Assembly (NCBI GenBank): GCA_031254175.1
Contig: JAIRUY010000134.1
Coordinates: 1 to 12,822 of the forward strand
Length of the DNA: 12,822 nt
From: Treponema sp.
GTDB lineage: Bacteria > Spirochaetota > Spirochaetia > Treponematales > Breznakiellaceae
Direction: 5' to 3'
The position numbers and the translations under genes were made by a program. The notes under the pieces were generated by a model. The model was not told the origin of the DNA, made no database searches, and saw only the letters and a list, made by a program, of their open reading frames with translations. Shown here one piece after another: positions 12,788 to 12,822 of this stretch (its first letter is position 1; each line of letters begins with the position of its first letter).

Positions 12788-12822
12788 TTGTTATTTTTTT
12801 CCTTAAATCATTAAATACATCA
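12777..12822 (-). CDS. C-terminal tail of a probable antitoxin, cut by window edge
   Basis: The minus-strand frame entering from the right edge reads DVFNDLRKKITTDW and stops with TAA at 12777-12779, 7 nt before the toxin ATG. Antitoxin-first order with a short gap is normal for RelB/Phd-type modules, and the VFxxLRKK tail resembles such antitoxins. Only 14 codons are visible, so the call rests mainly on position. Confidence 0.4.
   Translation of the reverse strand, partial: DVFNDLRKKITTDW

Overview
The window reads as a compact bacterial chromosome segment of moderate GC content with almost no free space. Gene content and protein style suggest a spirochaete, most likely a Treponema-like organism. 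This is inferred from overall resemblance and was not tested by a search. All genes are housekeeping or lipid/envelope genes, except a toxin-antitoxin remnant at the right edge.

Left part (1-4200, minus strand): a type II fatty-acid synthesis operon, fabH-fabD-fabG-fabF, with gaps of 9-17 nt and clear Shine-Dalgarno sequences. It reads leftward from a near-consensus sigma-70 promoter (TTGACA, 17 nt, TATATT). A 27-bp near-perfect palindrome lies at the predicted transcription start and is a strong operator candidate. fabF runs off the left edge a few codons before its expected end. acpP is not between fabG and fabF. Next (4232-4555, minus) is a small, very cysteine-rich ferredoxin-like gene. 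It is separated from the operon behind it by three stem-loops, one of them a classic bidirectional terminator.

Middle part (4708-7865, minus strand): a tight operon thyA-folA-nucleotidyltransferase-popT (gaps 2, 19 and 14 nt). ThyA and FolA form the thymidylate cycle. The nucleotidyltransferase probably makes an activated sugar or similar precursor. PopT (DUF368) is expected to recycle undecaprenyl phosphate for envelope synthesis.

Right part (8094-11572, plus strand): der (double-GTPase ribosome assembly factor), pgsA (phosphatidylglycerophosphate synthase) and a galactokinase-family GHMP kinase overlapping pgsA by 8 nt. Then come tRNA-Thr(CGT) with its own promoter, a CTP-dependent lipid kinase gene of the SEC59/DGK type with its own promoter, and a convergent AT-rich ParE/RelE-like toxin preceded by the tail of a probable antitoxin.

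The most unusual feature cuts across the genes: a short dispersed repeat with core GGGGACAGAGCT. It occurs at intervals through roughly 2-9.6 kb, in genes, leaders and gene boundaries. Three tandem 19-bp copies sit inside folA and add exactly 19 codons in frame to dihydrofolate reductase. One copy supplies the start of der and another, inverted, overlaps its stop codon. This looks like a small REP-like element that is tolerated in, and translated as part of, essential proteins.
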